In this document: positions 15,779 to 25,949 of the stretch, piece by piece
Numbering within the stretch: position 1 is the first letter of the stretch
How the letters are laid out: each line of letters opens with the position of its first letter
Source of the DNA: Candidatus Obscuribacter sp.
GTDB lineage: Bacteria > Cyanobacteriota > Vampirovibrionia > Obscuribacterales > Obscuribacteraceae
NCBI GenBank assembly: GCA_021772095.1
Contig: JADYXR010000006.1
Coordinates: 87,114 to 151,113 of the forward strand
Reading direction: 5' to 3'
DNA: 64,000 nt
Notes under the pieces: model-generated
What the model saw: the letters and a program-made list of their open reading frames with translations, nothing else
What the model was told of the DNA's origin: nothing
The model's database searches: none
Made by a program: the position numbers and the translations under genes

Positions 15779-18646
15779 TTATTTGTTGGTTGGTTGTTCG
15801 AGCGAAGCGGCGCTCTCAACCGGGTTGCCATCGATATCGAGTTCGATGATTGGACCCAGATTCAACTTTTCCAACTCCGGTCTGATTTTGGCTTTGTCGC
15901 CTACGGTGACAACGACCATCTGGTCCGGTTTGAAGTACTTGGCTGCAACCTCTTCGACTTGCTTAGGAGTAACCGCGTCAATTTGTTCCGGGAGCTTCTT
16001 GTAGTAGTCCAGAGGAAGGTCATAAACGAACAATCCCGCGATGCTTCCGGCTACCGATGGAGAGGTTTCGAACATACCCGGGAGCGAAAGCGCCCAGTTG
16101 TCTTTAGCCATCTTCAATTCCGCTGCAGAGAGCTGGTTGCTCGACATGCCTTCAACTTCTTTGAAGAATTCGGTGACACCAGGTGCGGTGACATCGGTTT
16201 TCAAACTGGCTCCGGCAACGAATGGACCGATACCGCGACGAGTGTCGAAGCTCGAGAAGGCACCATATGTATAACCATGTTTCTCTCTGAGATTCATGTT
16301 TAAACGGCTGGAGAACATTCCACCAAGACCATTGTTGGCGATTTCAGCAGAAGCGTAATCGGGGCTGGAACGCGCGATTCCTAGACCAGCTAAACGAACC
16401 ACTGTTTGCGGAGCATCCGGTTTATTGACGATAAACACTGCCCGTTTCACCGCTCTATCGGCCGGCATTGTTGCCGCTTTTACTGAAGAGCCTTTCCAAT
16501 TACCGAAGTATTTCTCGGCGATTGAACGAGCTTCGTCCTGCGTCACGTCACCTGCAATAGCGAGCGCTGAGTTGGAAGGAGTGTAATTGCTCTTGAAGAA
16601 CTGCATCAAATCATTCGGCGTGAACTTCTGGTTGGAATCGACAGTGCCGTCGGTTTCAAATCCATAAGGATGCTTCGTTCCATATAGCGTGCGACGCAAT
16701 GCGCGACGAGCAAGGACGCTCGGATTGTCTTTGTCTTGCTTAATCGAGGTGACACGCTCGTTGCGAACGCGATCCATTTCCTTCGCGTCGAAGGCTGGGT
16801 TGAGCGAAACATCGGAGAAGATGTCCAGTGCAGGTGTCAACGTTTTCTTCAGTGTGTTCAAACTGACGAAGTTAGCATCAAGACTGCCATGCGTGTGCAC
16901 TCGTGCGCCCAGCTGATCGAGTTCCTCTGCGATTTTCAGAGTCGGTCGAGTGGTCGTTCCTTCATCAAGCATGTCGGCTGTGAATGAGGACAAACCTGGC
17001 TTATCCAGAGGATTTTGTTCGGCACCACTGAGGGTGACCAAACTCATTGCCACTACTGGTAGTTCATGTCTTTCGGCAAGATAAACGGTCAAGCCGTTGT
17101 CGAGTTTGAAACTCTTCGGAACAGGCAGACTGATCTTTGACAGCGGACCCGGTTTTGGTGCGGTTTTGCGCCAGGGCTCATCGAAGACTGCGGCAGTTTC
17201 AACCACTTCTTCTGCGTGCTTTTCCGAACGCGGAACATCGGCCACAACTTTCTTACCAGGCATACCGTAGACAATCGCATCGCTAGTCTCGGTCAAATAT
17301 TTGTCGACGACTTGTTTTACTGCATCCGGCGTCGCATTTTCGTAGCGCGCCAGATCTTGAGGCAAGTAGCCGGGTTCCTGGAGGAAGTGGTTGTATTTGT
17401 TCAAGCGATCGGCGACACCGCCGAAGCCACCAAGACTTTCGAGCTGGCGGATTATCGACGAAACAATAGAGTTTTTTGCGCCATCGAGTTCTTTGGCAGT
17501 CGGACCATCTTTTCTAAAAGCAGCCAATTCCTCATTGATTACCTTTTCGATTTCTTCCAGCTTCACGCCTGCTTTTGCAGTAGCCTGAATCGTAAAAATC
17601 GAACCAAGAGTTAAAGAAGAATTGTCGGCGGTAACATCCTGAGCAATCTGTTTTTCGTACACCAACTTTCTATATAGTCTGCTGGATTTTCCTCTGCCCA
17701 GAATGTGGGCGGCAAGATCGGCTTCTGCGTCGCCGGCTTTAAAAATCGGTGGTGTAAGCCAGCCCATATACAAGCGGGGCAGCTCGATCTGGTCGGTGAT
17801 AGTGACGCGTTTCTGAGCAGTGATCGCAGGCGTATTCGCTACGATTTTTGGAATATCCGGACCTTTTGGAATTGAACCGAAATATTTTTCGACCAATTCT
17901 TTTGCTTCAGAGGTTTTGAAATCACCGACGATTGCGACGCTGCAATTGTTCGGCGAATAGTACTGTTTGAAGAAGTCGCGAACATCTTTGAGCTGCACTG
18001 CTTCGATATCTGCGTGCGAGCCGATTACCGACGCATAATAAGGATGCTCTTTCGGAAACAATTCGTGATACAAGCCTTCTTCGACAAGACCGTAAGGTGT
18101 GTTTTCAAAACTTTGACGGCGCTCGTTGCGAACGACATCGCGCTGGTTGGTCAGTTTTTCCTGATCGAGTGTGCCGAGCAAGAAGCCCATGCGGTCACTC
18201 TCTAACCAGAGAGCCAGTTCCAATTGATTGGATGGAACTGTTTCAAAATAGTTGGTGCGGTCAAAATCGGTGGTACCGTTAATGGTGCTGGCACCGGCTG
18301 ACTCAAGATACTTGAAATGCGATTTCGGTCCGACGTTTTTCGATCCTTCAAACATCATGTGTTCGAAAAGGTGGGCGAAGCCGGTCAATCCGGGACGCTC
18401 GTTGGCGGGTCCAACGTGATACCAGAGGTTGACCGAAACCATCGGCAAGCGATGATCTTCGGAGAGAATGACGTCGAGTCCATTCTTCAGTGTGTATTTT
18501 TCAAATTTGATAGTCGGAGCAGCAACGTTGGCAGTGCTTGACGTGTCCGATGTTTCAGCCGCCACTGCCGCAAGAGGCAAGGAGGTATTGGCTGAAAGGG
18601 CAAACACTGATAGCAACAATGCCAAAAATCGGCGCGATTTAGTCAT
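15779..18646 (-). CDS. secreted M16 zinc metalloprotease, duplicated form
   Basis: A 955-residue exported insulinase-family peptidase. A signal peptide (residues 1-30, ending AAVAA) precedes two M16 pairs. The inverted zinc motif HLFEH is at residues 92-96 in the first half, with the distal Glu in RNERRQS near 170. The second half (from about residue 500, KLDNGLTVYLAERHELPVV) is the inactive partner domain, lacking HxxEH. Each half ends in a GDVTQDEA- or GDFKTSEA-like segment. This corresponds to the two subunits of pitrilysin-like peptidases joined in one chain. It would degrade peptides or small proteins in the periplasm; natural substrate unknown. The ATG at 18646 follows GAGGATATTTGTTCC. 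The next gene upstream on the strand is glgX. Confidence 0.92.
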   Translation of the reverse strand: MTKSRRFLALLLSVFALSANTSLPLAAVAAETSDTSSTANVAAPTIKFEKYTLKNGLDVILSEDHRLPMVSVNLWYHVGPANERPGLTGFAHLFEHMMFEGSKNVGPKSHFKYLESAGASTINGTTDFDRTNYFETVPSNQLELALWLESDRMGFLLGTLDQEKLTNQRDVVRNERRQSFENTPYGLVEEGLYHELFPKEHPYYASVIGSHADIEAVQLKDVRDFFKQYYSPNNCSVAIVGDFKTSEAKELVEKYFGSIPKGPDIPKIVANTPAITAQKRVTITDQIELPRLYMGWLTPPIFKAGDAEADLAAHILGRGKSSRLYRKLVYEKQIAQDVTADNSSLTLGSIFTIQATAKAGVKLEEIEKVINEELAAFRKDGPTAKELDGAKNSIVSSIIRQLESLGGFGGVADRLNKYNHFLQEPGYLPQDLARYENATPDAVKQVVDKYLTETSDAIVYGMPGKKVVADVPRSEKHAEEVVETAAVFDEPWRKTAPKPGPLSKISLPVPKSFKLDNGLTVYLAERHELPVVAMSLVTLSGAEQNPLDKPGLSSFTADMLDEGTTTRPTLKIAEELDQLGARVHTHGSLDANFVSLNTLKKTLTPALDIFSDVSLNPAFDAKEMDRVRNERVTSIKQDKDNPSVLARRALRRTLYGTKHPYGFETDGTVDSNQKFTPNDLMQFFKSNYTPSNSALAIAGDVTQDEARSIAEKYFGNWKGSSVKAATMPADRAVKRAVFIVNKPDAPQTVVRLAGLGIARSSPDYASAEIANNGLGGMFSSRLNMNLREKHGYTYGAFSSFDTRRGIGPFVAGASLKTDVTAPGVTEFFKEVEGMSSNQLSAAELKMAKDNWALSLPGMFETSPSVAGSIAGLFVYDLPLDYYKKLPEQIDAVTPKQVEEVAAKYFKPDQMVVVTVGDKAKIRPELEKLNLGPIIELDIDGNPVESAASLEQPTNK

Positions 18647-18742
18647 GGAACAAATATCCTCAGACGTCAGGGTCGATAGGTAAATCGAGTTTAAGAATGG
18701 TAGCAGAATACCCTTCCCGACGTTTCTCCTGTTCCGAATCTC

Positions 18743-20932
18743 TTAAACCAACTCGTAACTAAACGGCAGATTTTCATCCTTGACTCCAAGCTCGAAGACA
18801 GCCATGCTGCGGGCTTGTAGAGGAAACTTCGATCCCAGCTCCCAACAGCTTGGCGACAGGTTTCCAGACGTCTCAGTCAAGAGCTTCCAAGCCAGGTCAG
18901 GTTTATTAAACAGATTTGACTGCATGTATGACTCACCGGGAGTCGGCGGCAATTGGAACTCCATGTCTTTCCAAAATGCATTGAAGATGATCATCAGGCT
19001 GTTTCCAACTAACAAATTGCCTTCTTCATCAAAATCGTCAATTTCTTTGCCGTCAAATATGACACCAAGATAACGCCTGTCGGTTTGCATCCAATCCTTT
19101 TGCGTCATCTCCGTGCCATCCTGATTAACCCAAATCAGATCGCGAACATCACCGAGGCCACCGACTCGTCCACGGAAAAATCGGCGACGTTGCAATACCG
19201 GTTGCGACTTGCGAATAGCGGCGATCGTTCTAACGAAACGAAGAAACTCTTGATCTTCCTCGTTGAGATTCCAATCAGTCCAACTCAGCTCGCTGTCCTG
19301 GCAATAGGCATTGTTGTTGCCCATTTGCGTGCGGCCAAGTTCGTCACCGCCGCTTATCATCGGAACACCGATCGATAACATCAACGTAGCGATTATGTTT
19401 TTCCGCTGTCTCAATCGAACCGCAATCACCTCTTCATCGGTGGTCGGTCCTTCCACTCCGCAGTTCCAACTGGCGTTATGGTCTTCGCCGTCGCGATTGT
19501 TTTCGAGGTTGGCCAGATTGTGCTTCGAGTTGTAGCTCACCAGATCGAGCAACGTAAAGCCATCATGGGCGGTGGTAAAGTTGATGCTGGCGTGCGGGCT
19601 TCGTCCACTGTGTTCATACAGATCGCTGCTGCCGGTCAAGCGTGTGGCCATCTCGCCCAGTTCACCTGCATCGCCGCGCCAGAAGCGCCGACTGGTGTCG
19701 CGATATTTACCGTTCCACTCGGTCCACAAGACAGGAAAGTTGCCGACTTGGTAGCCGCCCATTCCCAGATCCCAGGGTTCGGCAATCAGCTTTACTCTTG
19801 AGATAACCGGATCTTGTTGGATCACGTCGAAGAAGGCGGACAGCTTGTCTACATCAAATAATTCACGGGCCAACGCGCTGGCCAGATCGAAACGGAAACC
19901 ATCAACGTGCATTTCCTCGACCCAATAACGCAGACTATCCATGATCAGCTGCAAAACATGAGGATGGATCATGTTGAGCGTGTTGCCGCAACCTGTGTAG
20001 TCCATGTAATAGCGCTTATCATCAGGCAATGTTCGATAATAGCAAGTATTGTCGATGCCGCGAAACGACAACGTCGGTCCTAACTCACTTCCTTCAGCGG
20101 TGTGGTTATACACCACATCCAGTATCACTTCAATTCCGGCGGAGTGCAGAGTCCGCACCATCATTTTGAATTCTTGCACCGCGTTAAGCGAGCTCTCCGG
20201 GCGAGCATAGCGAATGTCCGGAGCAAAATAGGAAAGCGTGTTGTAACCCCAATAATTGGACAAACCAGCGTTGACCAATCGATGATCGTCCACTCGGTGA
20301 TGGATAGGCATCAATTCAATTGCCGTTACACCAAGTGATTTCAAATGGCGAATAACCGGTTCTGAAGCCAATCCCATGTAGGTGCCCGCCAGCTCCGGTT
20401 TCACTTCCGGATGCAGCCGCGTTAAACCTTTAACGTGCGCTTCGTATATAACTGTTTTGTGCCAGGGAGTATTCGGTCTGGTATCATTCGCCCAGGTAAA
20501 AGCATCGTCGACAACCATCGATAGTGGCGCATATGGTGCACTATCTCGTTTATCAAAACTAAGATCTCTATCCTTGTGACCGAGGGTGTATCCATACAAA
20601 CTGTCGTGCCAGACCAGCGGTCGCGCAATTAACTTGGCATAAGGATCGACTAAAATTTTGTTGGCGTTGAAACGCAGACCTTGAGCCGGTTTATACGGAC
20701 CATAAACACGATAGCCATACGCTTGTCCTGGCTGCACATCTTTTAGATAAACATGCCAGACCTGATTGGTGTATTCGGGCATGATCACGCGATGCGATTC
20801 GACTCGGCTGTTGGGCGAATCGAAAAAGCACAATTCCACGCGACTGGCGTTTTCGGAGAAGATGGCGAAATTGACGCCCAAGCCGTCCCAGGTCGCGCCT
20901 AGCGGATATGGTTTTCCAGGTAAAACTCGCAT
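18743..20932 (-). CDS. glgX: glycogen debranching enzyme (isoamylase type)
   Basis: A 729-residue GH13 enzyme that hydrolyses alpha-1,6 branch links of glycogen. The N-terminal carbohydrate-binding module (PYPLGATWDGLGVNFAIFSE, residues 6-25) is followed by the catalytic barrel. Catalytic residues visible are Asp in DGFRFDLA, Glu in IAEPWDLG and Asp in TAHDGFTLLDLV. The stretch QVGNFPVLWTEWNGKYRD is typical of GlgX/TreX. Full length and cytoplasmic. The ATG at 20932 is preceded by AAAGG. It lies 96 bases upstream of the M16 gene on the same strand and probably acts with the glycogen phosphorylase encoded at 4953-7505. Confidence 0.96.
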   Translation of the reverse strand: MRVLPGKPYPLGATWDGLGVNFAIFSENASRVELCFFDSPNSRVESHRVIMPEYTNQVWHVYLKDVQPGQAYGYRVYGPYKPAQGLRFNANKILVDPYAKLIARPLVWHDSLYGYTLGHKDRDLSFDKRDSAPYAPLSMVVDDAFTWANDTRPNTPWHKTVIYEAHVKGLTRLHPEVKPELAGTYMGLASEPVIRHLKSLGVTAIELMPIHHRVDDHRLVNAGLSNYWGYNTLSYFAPDIRYARPESSLNAVQEFKMMVRTLHSAGIEVILDVVYNHTAEGSELGPTLSFRGIDNTCYYRTLPDDKRYYMDYTGCGNTLNMIHPHVLQLIMDSLRYWVEEMHVDGFRFDLASALARELFDVDKLSAFFDVIQQDPVISRVKLIAEPWDLGMGGYQVGNFPVLWTEWNGKYRDTSRRFWRGDAGELGEMATRLTGSSDLYEHSGRSPHASINFTTAHDGFTLLDLVSYNSKHNLANLENNRDGEDHNASWNCGVEGPTTDEEVIAVRLRQRKNIIATLMLSIGVPMISGGDELGRTQMGNNNAYCQDSELSWTDWNLNEEDQEFLRFVRTIAAIRKSQPVLQRRRFFRGRVGGLGDVRDLIWVNQDGTEMTQKDWMQTDRRYLGVIFDGKEIDDFDEEGNLLVGNSLMIIFNAFWKDMEFQLPPTPGESYMQSNLFNKPDLAWKLLTETSGNLSPSCWELGSKFPLQARSMAVFELGVKDENLPFSYELV

Positions 20933-21296
20933 AAAAACCTTTCGAGCCCTTGCAGACTAACTGTCGCCGTGCGGTTCGCTCGTTACCCTCGACTCAACTT
21001 CAGATGATCGTTTCCCGATACTCTGCATAAAACTTGTACAGTCCGCTCAGTATCTTCGACTTACTTCATCGAAGCAAATTTAGTAAGAGCGATGATTGTA
21101 AACAATGCATGTCGAAGTTTCAAACGAAAGCGCTGATCTTATAAGGTTTTACACGAATGAGCCGAACAATCTCCGGCACTAATGGCAACTCGATCGATAG
21201 GTTTTCTGCTATGAAAACAATTCCAGTTGATATGCCGCATTGAAAAAAAATGCAGTTAGCGCATACCATATGGACATCAGAAGAGGAATCCAGCCA
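20933..21296. other. 364-bp divergent intergenic region
   Basis: Between glgX (minus) and the ATP-grasp gene (plus). It must hold both promoters. No clear -35/-10 pair or known riboswitch was recognised. A minus-strand frame that covers part of it shows no gene-like features. Confidence 0.35.
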
Positions 21297-22346
21297 ATGC
21301 GAATGGCGCTTTTTGTCAACGACATCATGACCCAAGAAGTCGGCTTCACCAACAGCCGCCTGGCGATTTCCGCGATCAACCGCGGTCACGAAGCCTGGGT
21401 GATCAACGCGGATTCGTTTAAGTACGCTCCTGATGACAGAATCATCGCGCTTGCCAAGCACGCACCGAAAAAATCGTACAAATCAGCGGCCTCTTACTTA
21501 GCCGACTTGCAGGGTCCAAAAGCGAAGACAGAGGAAATTTGCGTCGACGACCTCGACATTTTGCTCTTGCGCAGCGATCCTTCCGAGGATGTCGGCGGAC
21601 GAGCCTGGGCGCAAAGCGTTGGTATCAACTTCGGTCGAGTGGCCATGCGGCATGGCGTGATTGTTTTAAACGATCCTAACGGTCTGGCAAAAGCAATCAA
21701 CAAAATGTATTTCCAGTTATTTCCGGAAGAGATTAGACCGCGCACAATTATCACGCGCAACAAAGCGGCGATCAAACAATTCGCCAAAGACGAAGGTGGC
21801 AATATTGTTTTGAAATCCCTGCAATCATCTAGCAGTCAGGGTGTGTTTCTGGTCAGAAAAGACGAACTTTCTAACCTCAATCAAATCATCGACGCCCTCA
21901 GCGAAGAAGGTTATATCATCGCGCAAGAGTATTTGCCGGCCGCGGCAAAGGGCGACACCAGGCTATTCTTGATGAATGGTCAACCTTTGAAGTACAAAAA
22001 CAAATACGCTGCATTTCGTCGTGACCACACCGAAGAGGTCGGTGCCGGAAGTTTGCATCAAACCGGCGGAATCATGACCCAAACCGATGTCACTGATAAC
22101 ATGCTGGAATTGGCGGAGATGGTCAGACCGAAGCTCGTGCAAGATGGAATGTTTTTTGTGCGACTCGATATCGTCGGCAAAAAGATAATGGAGATAAACG
22201 TGTTCAGTCCAGGTGGATTGGGAAGCGCGCAGAAGTTCGAAGGTGTGAATTTCACCCATGCCGTAATTGATGCTCTTGAACGCAAGGTGGATTATATGAA
22301 GTACTACAGGCGTAACTTCGATAACATCGAAATGGCGACGCTCTAA
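21297..22346 (+). CDS. glutathione-synthetase-like ATP-grasp ligase
   Basis: A 349-residue ATP-grasp enzyme resembling bacterial glutathione synthetase. N-terminal substrate domain: MRMALFVNDIMTQEVGFTNS and ILLLRSDPSEDVGGRAW. ATP-grasp part: NDPNGLAKAINKMYF, IVLKSLQSSSSQGVFLV, IAQEYLPAAAKGDTRLFLM and the metal-binding C-terminal EINVFSPGGLGSA. GshB joins gamma-glutamylcysteine to glycine; the match at the C-terminal EIN-S/T-P motif is good, but no gshA lies nearby, so another gamma-peptide or amino-acid ligation is possible. The ATG at 21297 follows AGAGGAATCCAGCC; an in-frame TTG at 21240 is rejected. Cytoplasmic. Gene stands alone. Confidence 0.75.
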   Translation: MRMALFVNDIMTQEVGFTNSRLAISAINRGHEAWVINADSFKYAPDDRIIALAKHAPKKSYKSAASYLADLQGPKAKTEEICVDDLDILLLRSDPSEDVGGRAWAQSVGINFGRVAMRHGVIVLNDPNGLAKAINKMYFQLFPEEIRPRTIITRNKAAIKQFAKDEGGNIVLKSLQSSSSQGVFLVRKDELSNLNQIIDALSEEGYIIAQEYLPAAAKGDTRLFLMNGQPLKYKNKYAAFRRDHTEEVGAGSLHQTGGIMTQTDVTDNMLELAEMVRPKLVQDGMFFVRLDIVGKKIMEINVFSPGGLGSAQKFEGVNFTHAVIDALERKVDYMKYYRRNFDNIEMATL

Positions 22347-22532
22347 AGCGCGTTGTCGAATTTATCTAAACGTTATCGGATTTCCCTCTGTGCCACCACT
22401 CTTACCGAAGTTACTATTAGCGCCGCGCTTGAGGCTGATGCAAAGAGAAGTTAACAAGTTCTCAGCTGGCCCGACAAAACACCGGCGACTGCCATAAAAT
22501 AATAGCCTTGCTTGTTGTTTGGTCTTTGGCTG

Positions 22533-22551
22533 TCAGGTTGGTGATACCTGA
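22533..22551 (+). promoter_or_regulatory. small hairpin in leader of the 22623 gene
   Basis: TCAGGT (22533-22538) and ACCTGA (22546-22551) form a 6-bp stem with a 7-base loop about 70 bases before the start codon. It matches no known riboswitch. Confidence 0.25.
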
Positions 22552-22622
22552 AGCCGCGGTCCTGCACCTGGTTGGTTGTTTCCGGCATTAAACTGTTTTC
22601 GAACATCAGGAGAAGTTCCAAG

Positions 22623-23057
22623 ATGAAATATCCAAAGCTCACATTGACATCTCTGGCTATCGCAGCCGTGTCAGGCGCCATTTATTTGTGCGCTCCTGCT
22701 ATCAGCCAGACCGCCGGATTGGTCCCGACGGGCAATTGCAGCCTGCCAGCCGGACAATACATGATGACCAATATGAGAACAGGGCAAGCAGTTTACGTCG
22801 AGATCGATACGACCGGCAGACTGATGGCACAAGACCCTAAAGCGCTTCAATTCGCGGTTTCACCACTGAATTACAACGGCAACAATAACACCGGCGGATT
22901 TGGTCTTGGCACCACCGGCGGCACCATCCCTGGTGACCCCAATGCCGATCCAAATCAAAAAGGCGGAATGTGGGGTGGCTTGCTAAAGCAAGGCGTTCAA
23001 TCGATCATGAACAACAGAACGGCTCCAACAGCGGCGCCCAATGGTTATCAGCAATAA
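22623..23057 (+). CDS. small secreted protein, unknown
   Basis: A 144-residue exported protein. A signal peptide (MKYPKLTLTSLAIAAVSGAI..., cleavage probably after ISQ or PAI) is followed by a short conserved-looking region with LPAGQYMMTNMRTGQAVYVEID and then a Gly/Asn-rich tail (GGFGLGTTGGTIPGDPNAD). The ATG at 22623 is chosen because AGGAGAAG lies about seven bases upstream. No family recognised. It lies 105 bases before polyphosphate kinase on the same strand; a functional link is not shown. Confidence 0.65.
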   Translation: MKYPKLTLTSLAIAAVSGAIYLCAPAISQTAGLVPTGNCSLPAGQYMMTNMRTGQAVYVEIDTTGRLMAQDPKALQFAVSPLNYNGNNNTGGFGLGTTGGTIPGDPNADPNQKGGMWGGLLKQGVQSIMNNRTAPTAAPNGYQQ

Positions 23058-23162
23058 CGACCGATAATCGAACCAGTAATAAAGCCTGACTAGCTGCGGA
23101 TCGCGCGATGGGACAGGTGTGGCATGGAATTGCGGGCTCCCCTGAAAGGCGCGCGATAGATA

Positions 23163-25634
23163 ATGTTATTTATCGAGTTTGGTCAACAAAAAGCGGATAA
23201 AATGGGAAAGAAATACAATACGGGTCTCGATCAGAAGACGAATTCGGCGAGCGAACCCCAGAAGGTCAGCGACCTTGCACTCGTGGACGGCATGGTAGGT
23301 CAAGAATCAAAACTCCCAGCGGAAAATTTCGAACCGGACCCTAAGAAGCCCGCGGACACTTCCGTTGCCAAAGAAACCGAGAAGCCTGCCGACAGTTCTG
23401 CGGCCAAAGGAACTGCAAAAGAGCCAGCAGCGCCCGCCCAGACAGAGGCCGCAAAGAAAGCCGAAATTGATGACTATTATCGGGAAGACGACCCGGAAGC
23501 CACATCCATCCTTCCGAAGATAGAACCTGTCACCCTTTCCAACATTAAATCCATGAATGACACGCGATTATTTGTCAATCGCGAGCTCAGCCTTTTGTCT
23601 TTCCAGTGGCGTGTTCTGGAAGAAGCGCAAGACTCGCGCAATCCGCTGCTCGAACGATTTAAATTCTTGTCGATTTGCGGCTCCAACATGGATGAATTTT
23701 TCATGGTGCGAGTGGCCGGATTGAAGCGCCAGCTGGAAGCCGGCAGCCTCACCACTGGTCCGGATGGAATGACTCCACTGGAACAGCTGGATGCAATCGA
23801 AGGCGAAGTAAACAGATTTATCGCCGAAGCACAGAACATTCTCACCCAATCGTTGATGCCCGGGCTTGATGAAGCCGGAGTTATCATCGTCGATTACAAC
23901 GAACTGTCCACCGAGCAACGCGAAGACATGCGGCAGTATTTCCTGCAGAAAATCTTCCCGATCCTGACGCCGATGGCGTTCGATCCTGGTCACCCGTTTC
24001 CACACATCTCCAACCTCAGTTTAAACTTCGCGGTCTCTGTGCGGAAAAGCAGTAAGGATGTCCGTTTTGCACGGTTGAAAATTCCTGATAGTTTGCCTCA
24101 GTTGATCGCAATCGCCAGACCGCCTAGCGGGCCGCAGGCTCGACCAGGCAAACAGTACATCTGGATTGATGACGTCATCCAAGCCAATCTTGATGCGCTT
24201 TTCCCGGGCATGACCATTATCGAAGCACATCCGTTTCACATCACCCGCGATGCTGAAGTAGAAATTCAAGAGTGGGAAGCAAGTGATTTGCTCGAAACCA
24301 CTGAAGAAGGCGTTCGCCAGCGCAAGTTCGGCGACGTCGTCCGCTTGCAGGTAGACCGCGCCATGCCTGCGCACGTGCTCGAAATTTTGATGACCAATTT
24401 GCAGATCGAGCCCTGTGATGTCTATCTTGTGGAAGGGCACTTCCCGCTCTCCAGCTTGAAGTACATCTCATCGGTCGATCGCCCCGATTTGAAATATCCG
24501 CAATTCGTTCCGCACATTGCCAAAATTTTGAATCCGGACTCGCGAGACGAAGATGAATTCACAGCAATCGCGCGACGAGATATTCTTCTCAATCATCCTT
24601 ATGATTCGTTTCAACCTATCGTCAACCTTTTGAATCGCGCTGCTGATGACCCATCCGTGCTCGCAATCAAAATGACTTTGTATCGCGTCGGTCGAAATTC
24701 TCCAGTAGTCGAAGCACTGTTGCGTGCGATGGAGCGCGGAAAACAAGTCGCGGTTGTTGTAGAACTGAAAGCGCGATTCGACGAAGAAAGTAATATTGAA
24801 TGGGCCAGAGCACTGGAACGAGAAGGTGTTCACGTTGTCTATGGATTGATCGGTTTAAAAATTCACGCCAAAGTTTTGCTGATTGTCAGACGTTCAGGTG
24901 ACTCGATCAAACGATACATTCACTTGAGCACAGGCAACTACAACCCGGTCACCGCCCACATGTACACAGACCTTGGTTTGTTGACGTCGGACGAAAGCAT
25001 CGGATCTGACGTCAGCGATCTGTTCAACTATCTGACTGGTTATTCTGCCAAAACAGATTACCGAAAACTGCTTGTAGCGCCGATCAACCTGCGTGAAAAA
25101 ATTGAATCTTTGATTCGAAGAGAGATCGAACATCATAAAAACGGCAAAGAAGGTCATTTGATTTTCAAAGCCAACGCGCTTGTTGACGAACGTTTGATTC
25201 AACTCTTATACGAAGCATCGCAAGCCGGCGTCAAAGTCGACTTGATCGTGCGCGGCATCTGCTGCCTCAGACCCGGCATTCCAGGCATCAGCGAAAACAT
25301 TCGAGTGATAAGCATTGTCGGCCGATTCCTTGAGCACAGTCGCATCTTCTATTTCAAAAACTGCGGAAACGAAGAAATTTATATCGGCAGCGCCGATTCA
25401 ATGCCGCGTAACTTGGACCGCCGAGTTGAAGTAGTCTTCCCTATAGAAGATCCGGGTCTGAACCGCTACATCAAGGAAAATCTGTTGGACCTCTACTTGA
25501 GTGACACTGCACGTGTTCGAGTCATGCAAGCAGACGGTTCCTATGTGCGCGTTCCACCGACACCGGATACGGCACCAGTTGATTGCCAACAAATTCTTTT
25601 GGAAAACATCGCGCACAGCTGGTCTCAGCGATAG
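23163..25634 (+). CDS. ppk1: polyphosphate kinase 1
   Basis: An 823-residue PPK1, which reversibly makes long-chain polyphosphate from ATP. The core begins near residue 122 (NDTRLFVNRELSLLSFQWRV, the usual start of the family), and continues to the end with all expected blocks. The two conserved His residues are His568 in KIHAK and His587 in YIHLSTGNYN, spaced 19 apart as in E. coli His435 and His454. The first about 120 residues are a low-complexity Lys/Pro/Glu/Ala-rich extension with repeated PADxS-xAK units, not part of the core, probably disordered. The start at 23163 is taken over the next ATG at 23202; neither has a strong ribosome-binding site. Predicted cytoplasmic or membrane-associated. 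It fits a polyphosphate-accumulating lifestyle. Confidence 0.96.
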   Translation: MLFIEFGQQKADKMGKKYNTGLDQKTNSASEPQKVSDLALVDGMVGQESKLPAENFEPDPKKPADTSVAKETEKPADSSAAKGTAKEPAAPAQTEAAKKAEIDDYYREDDPEATSILPKIEPVTLSNIKSMNDTRLFVNRELSLLSFQWRVLEEAQDSRNPLLERFKFLSICGSNMDEFFMVRVAGLKRQLEAGSLTTGPDGMTPLEQLDAIEGEVNRFIAEAQNILTQSLMPGLDEAGVIIVDYNELSTEQREDMRQYFLQKIFPILTPMAFDPGHPFPHISNLSLNFAVSVRKSSKDVRFARLKIPDSLPQLIAIARPPSGPQARPGKQYIWIDDVIQANLDALFPGMTIIEAHPFHITRDAEVEIQEWEASDLLETTEEGVRQRKFGDVVRLQVDRAMPAHVLEILMTNLQIEPCDVYLVEGHFPLSSLKYISSVDRPDLKYPQFVPHIAKILNPDSRDEDEFTAIARRDILLNHPYDSFQPIVNLLNRAADDPSVLAIKMTLYRVGRNSPVVEALLRAMERGKQVAVVVELKARFDEESNIEWARALEREGVHVVYGLIGLKIHAKVLLIVRRSGDSIKRYIHLSTGNYNPVTAHMYTDLGLLTSDESIGSDVSDLFNYLTGYSAKTDYRKLLVAPINLREKIESLIRREIEHHKNGKEGHLIFKANALVDERLIQLLYEASQAGVKVDLIVRGICCLRPGIPGISENIRVISIVGRFLEHSRIFYFKNCGNEEIYIGSADSMPRNLDRRVEVVFPIEDPGLNRYIKENLLDLYLSDTARVRVMQADGSYVRVPPTPDTAPVDCQQILLENIAHSWSQR

Positions 25635-25715
25635 TCGCGGCACCAGTTTAAAAGGCACCCAATTACTTCGACACTTGCCGTCATTGCTTCGATTGTTGCA
25701 CTGGGACGTTCTTCT

Positions 25716-25741
25716 CTGCCTGGTTCTCGAACCACTGGCAG
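25716..25741 (+). terminator. hairpin downstream of ppk1, weak terminator candidate
   Basis: CTGCC-T-GGTTC (25716-25726) pairs with GAACC-ACT-GGCAG (25729-25741). It has no T-run directly after it, so it is weak as a rho-independent terminator. It is 82 bases after the ppk1 stop. Confidence 0.3.
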
Positions 25742-25810
25742 TGTGCTCGTCACGTGATCGATTTTATTTCGGTCGTTTCATCAGGGCAAATGTCGATAAT
25801 TTCCTTTTTC

Positions 25811-25838
25811 TTGCAGAATGTTGGCGCGATACTATAAT
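25811..25838 (+). promoter_or_regulatory. sigma-70-type promoter for the adenine methylase gene
   Basis: TTGCAG (25811-25816) and a perfect TATAAT (25833-25838) with a 16-base spacer. A transcript would start near 25845 and leave about 105 bases of leader. The leader carries an imperfect hairpin GCGCGGCAC (25906-25914) / GTGCGGCGC (25921-25929) just before the ribosome-binding site. Confidence 0.6.
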
Positions 25839-25949
25839 GAATATAGATATCGTTTAAATAGCCTGGATGCATACATCCGACTCATAAATAACAGTTCGTA
25901 AGATAGCGCGGCACGATAATGTGCGGCGCGGGAAAGGAAGCGGAAGATC

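Larger units (their letters stand above)
25635..25949. other. 315-bp intergenic region
   Basis: After ppk1 and before the methylase gene. It contains a hairpin (25716-25741), a promoter-like element (25811-25838) and a GC-rich hairpin just before the start codon (25906-25929). No small gene is convincing. Confidence 0.5.
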
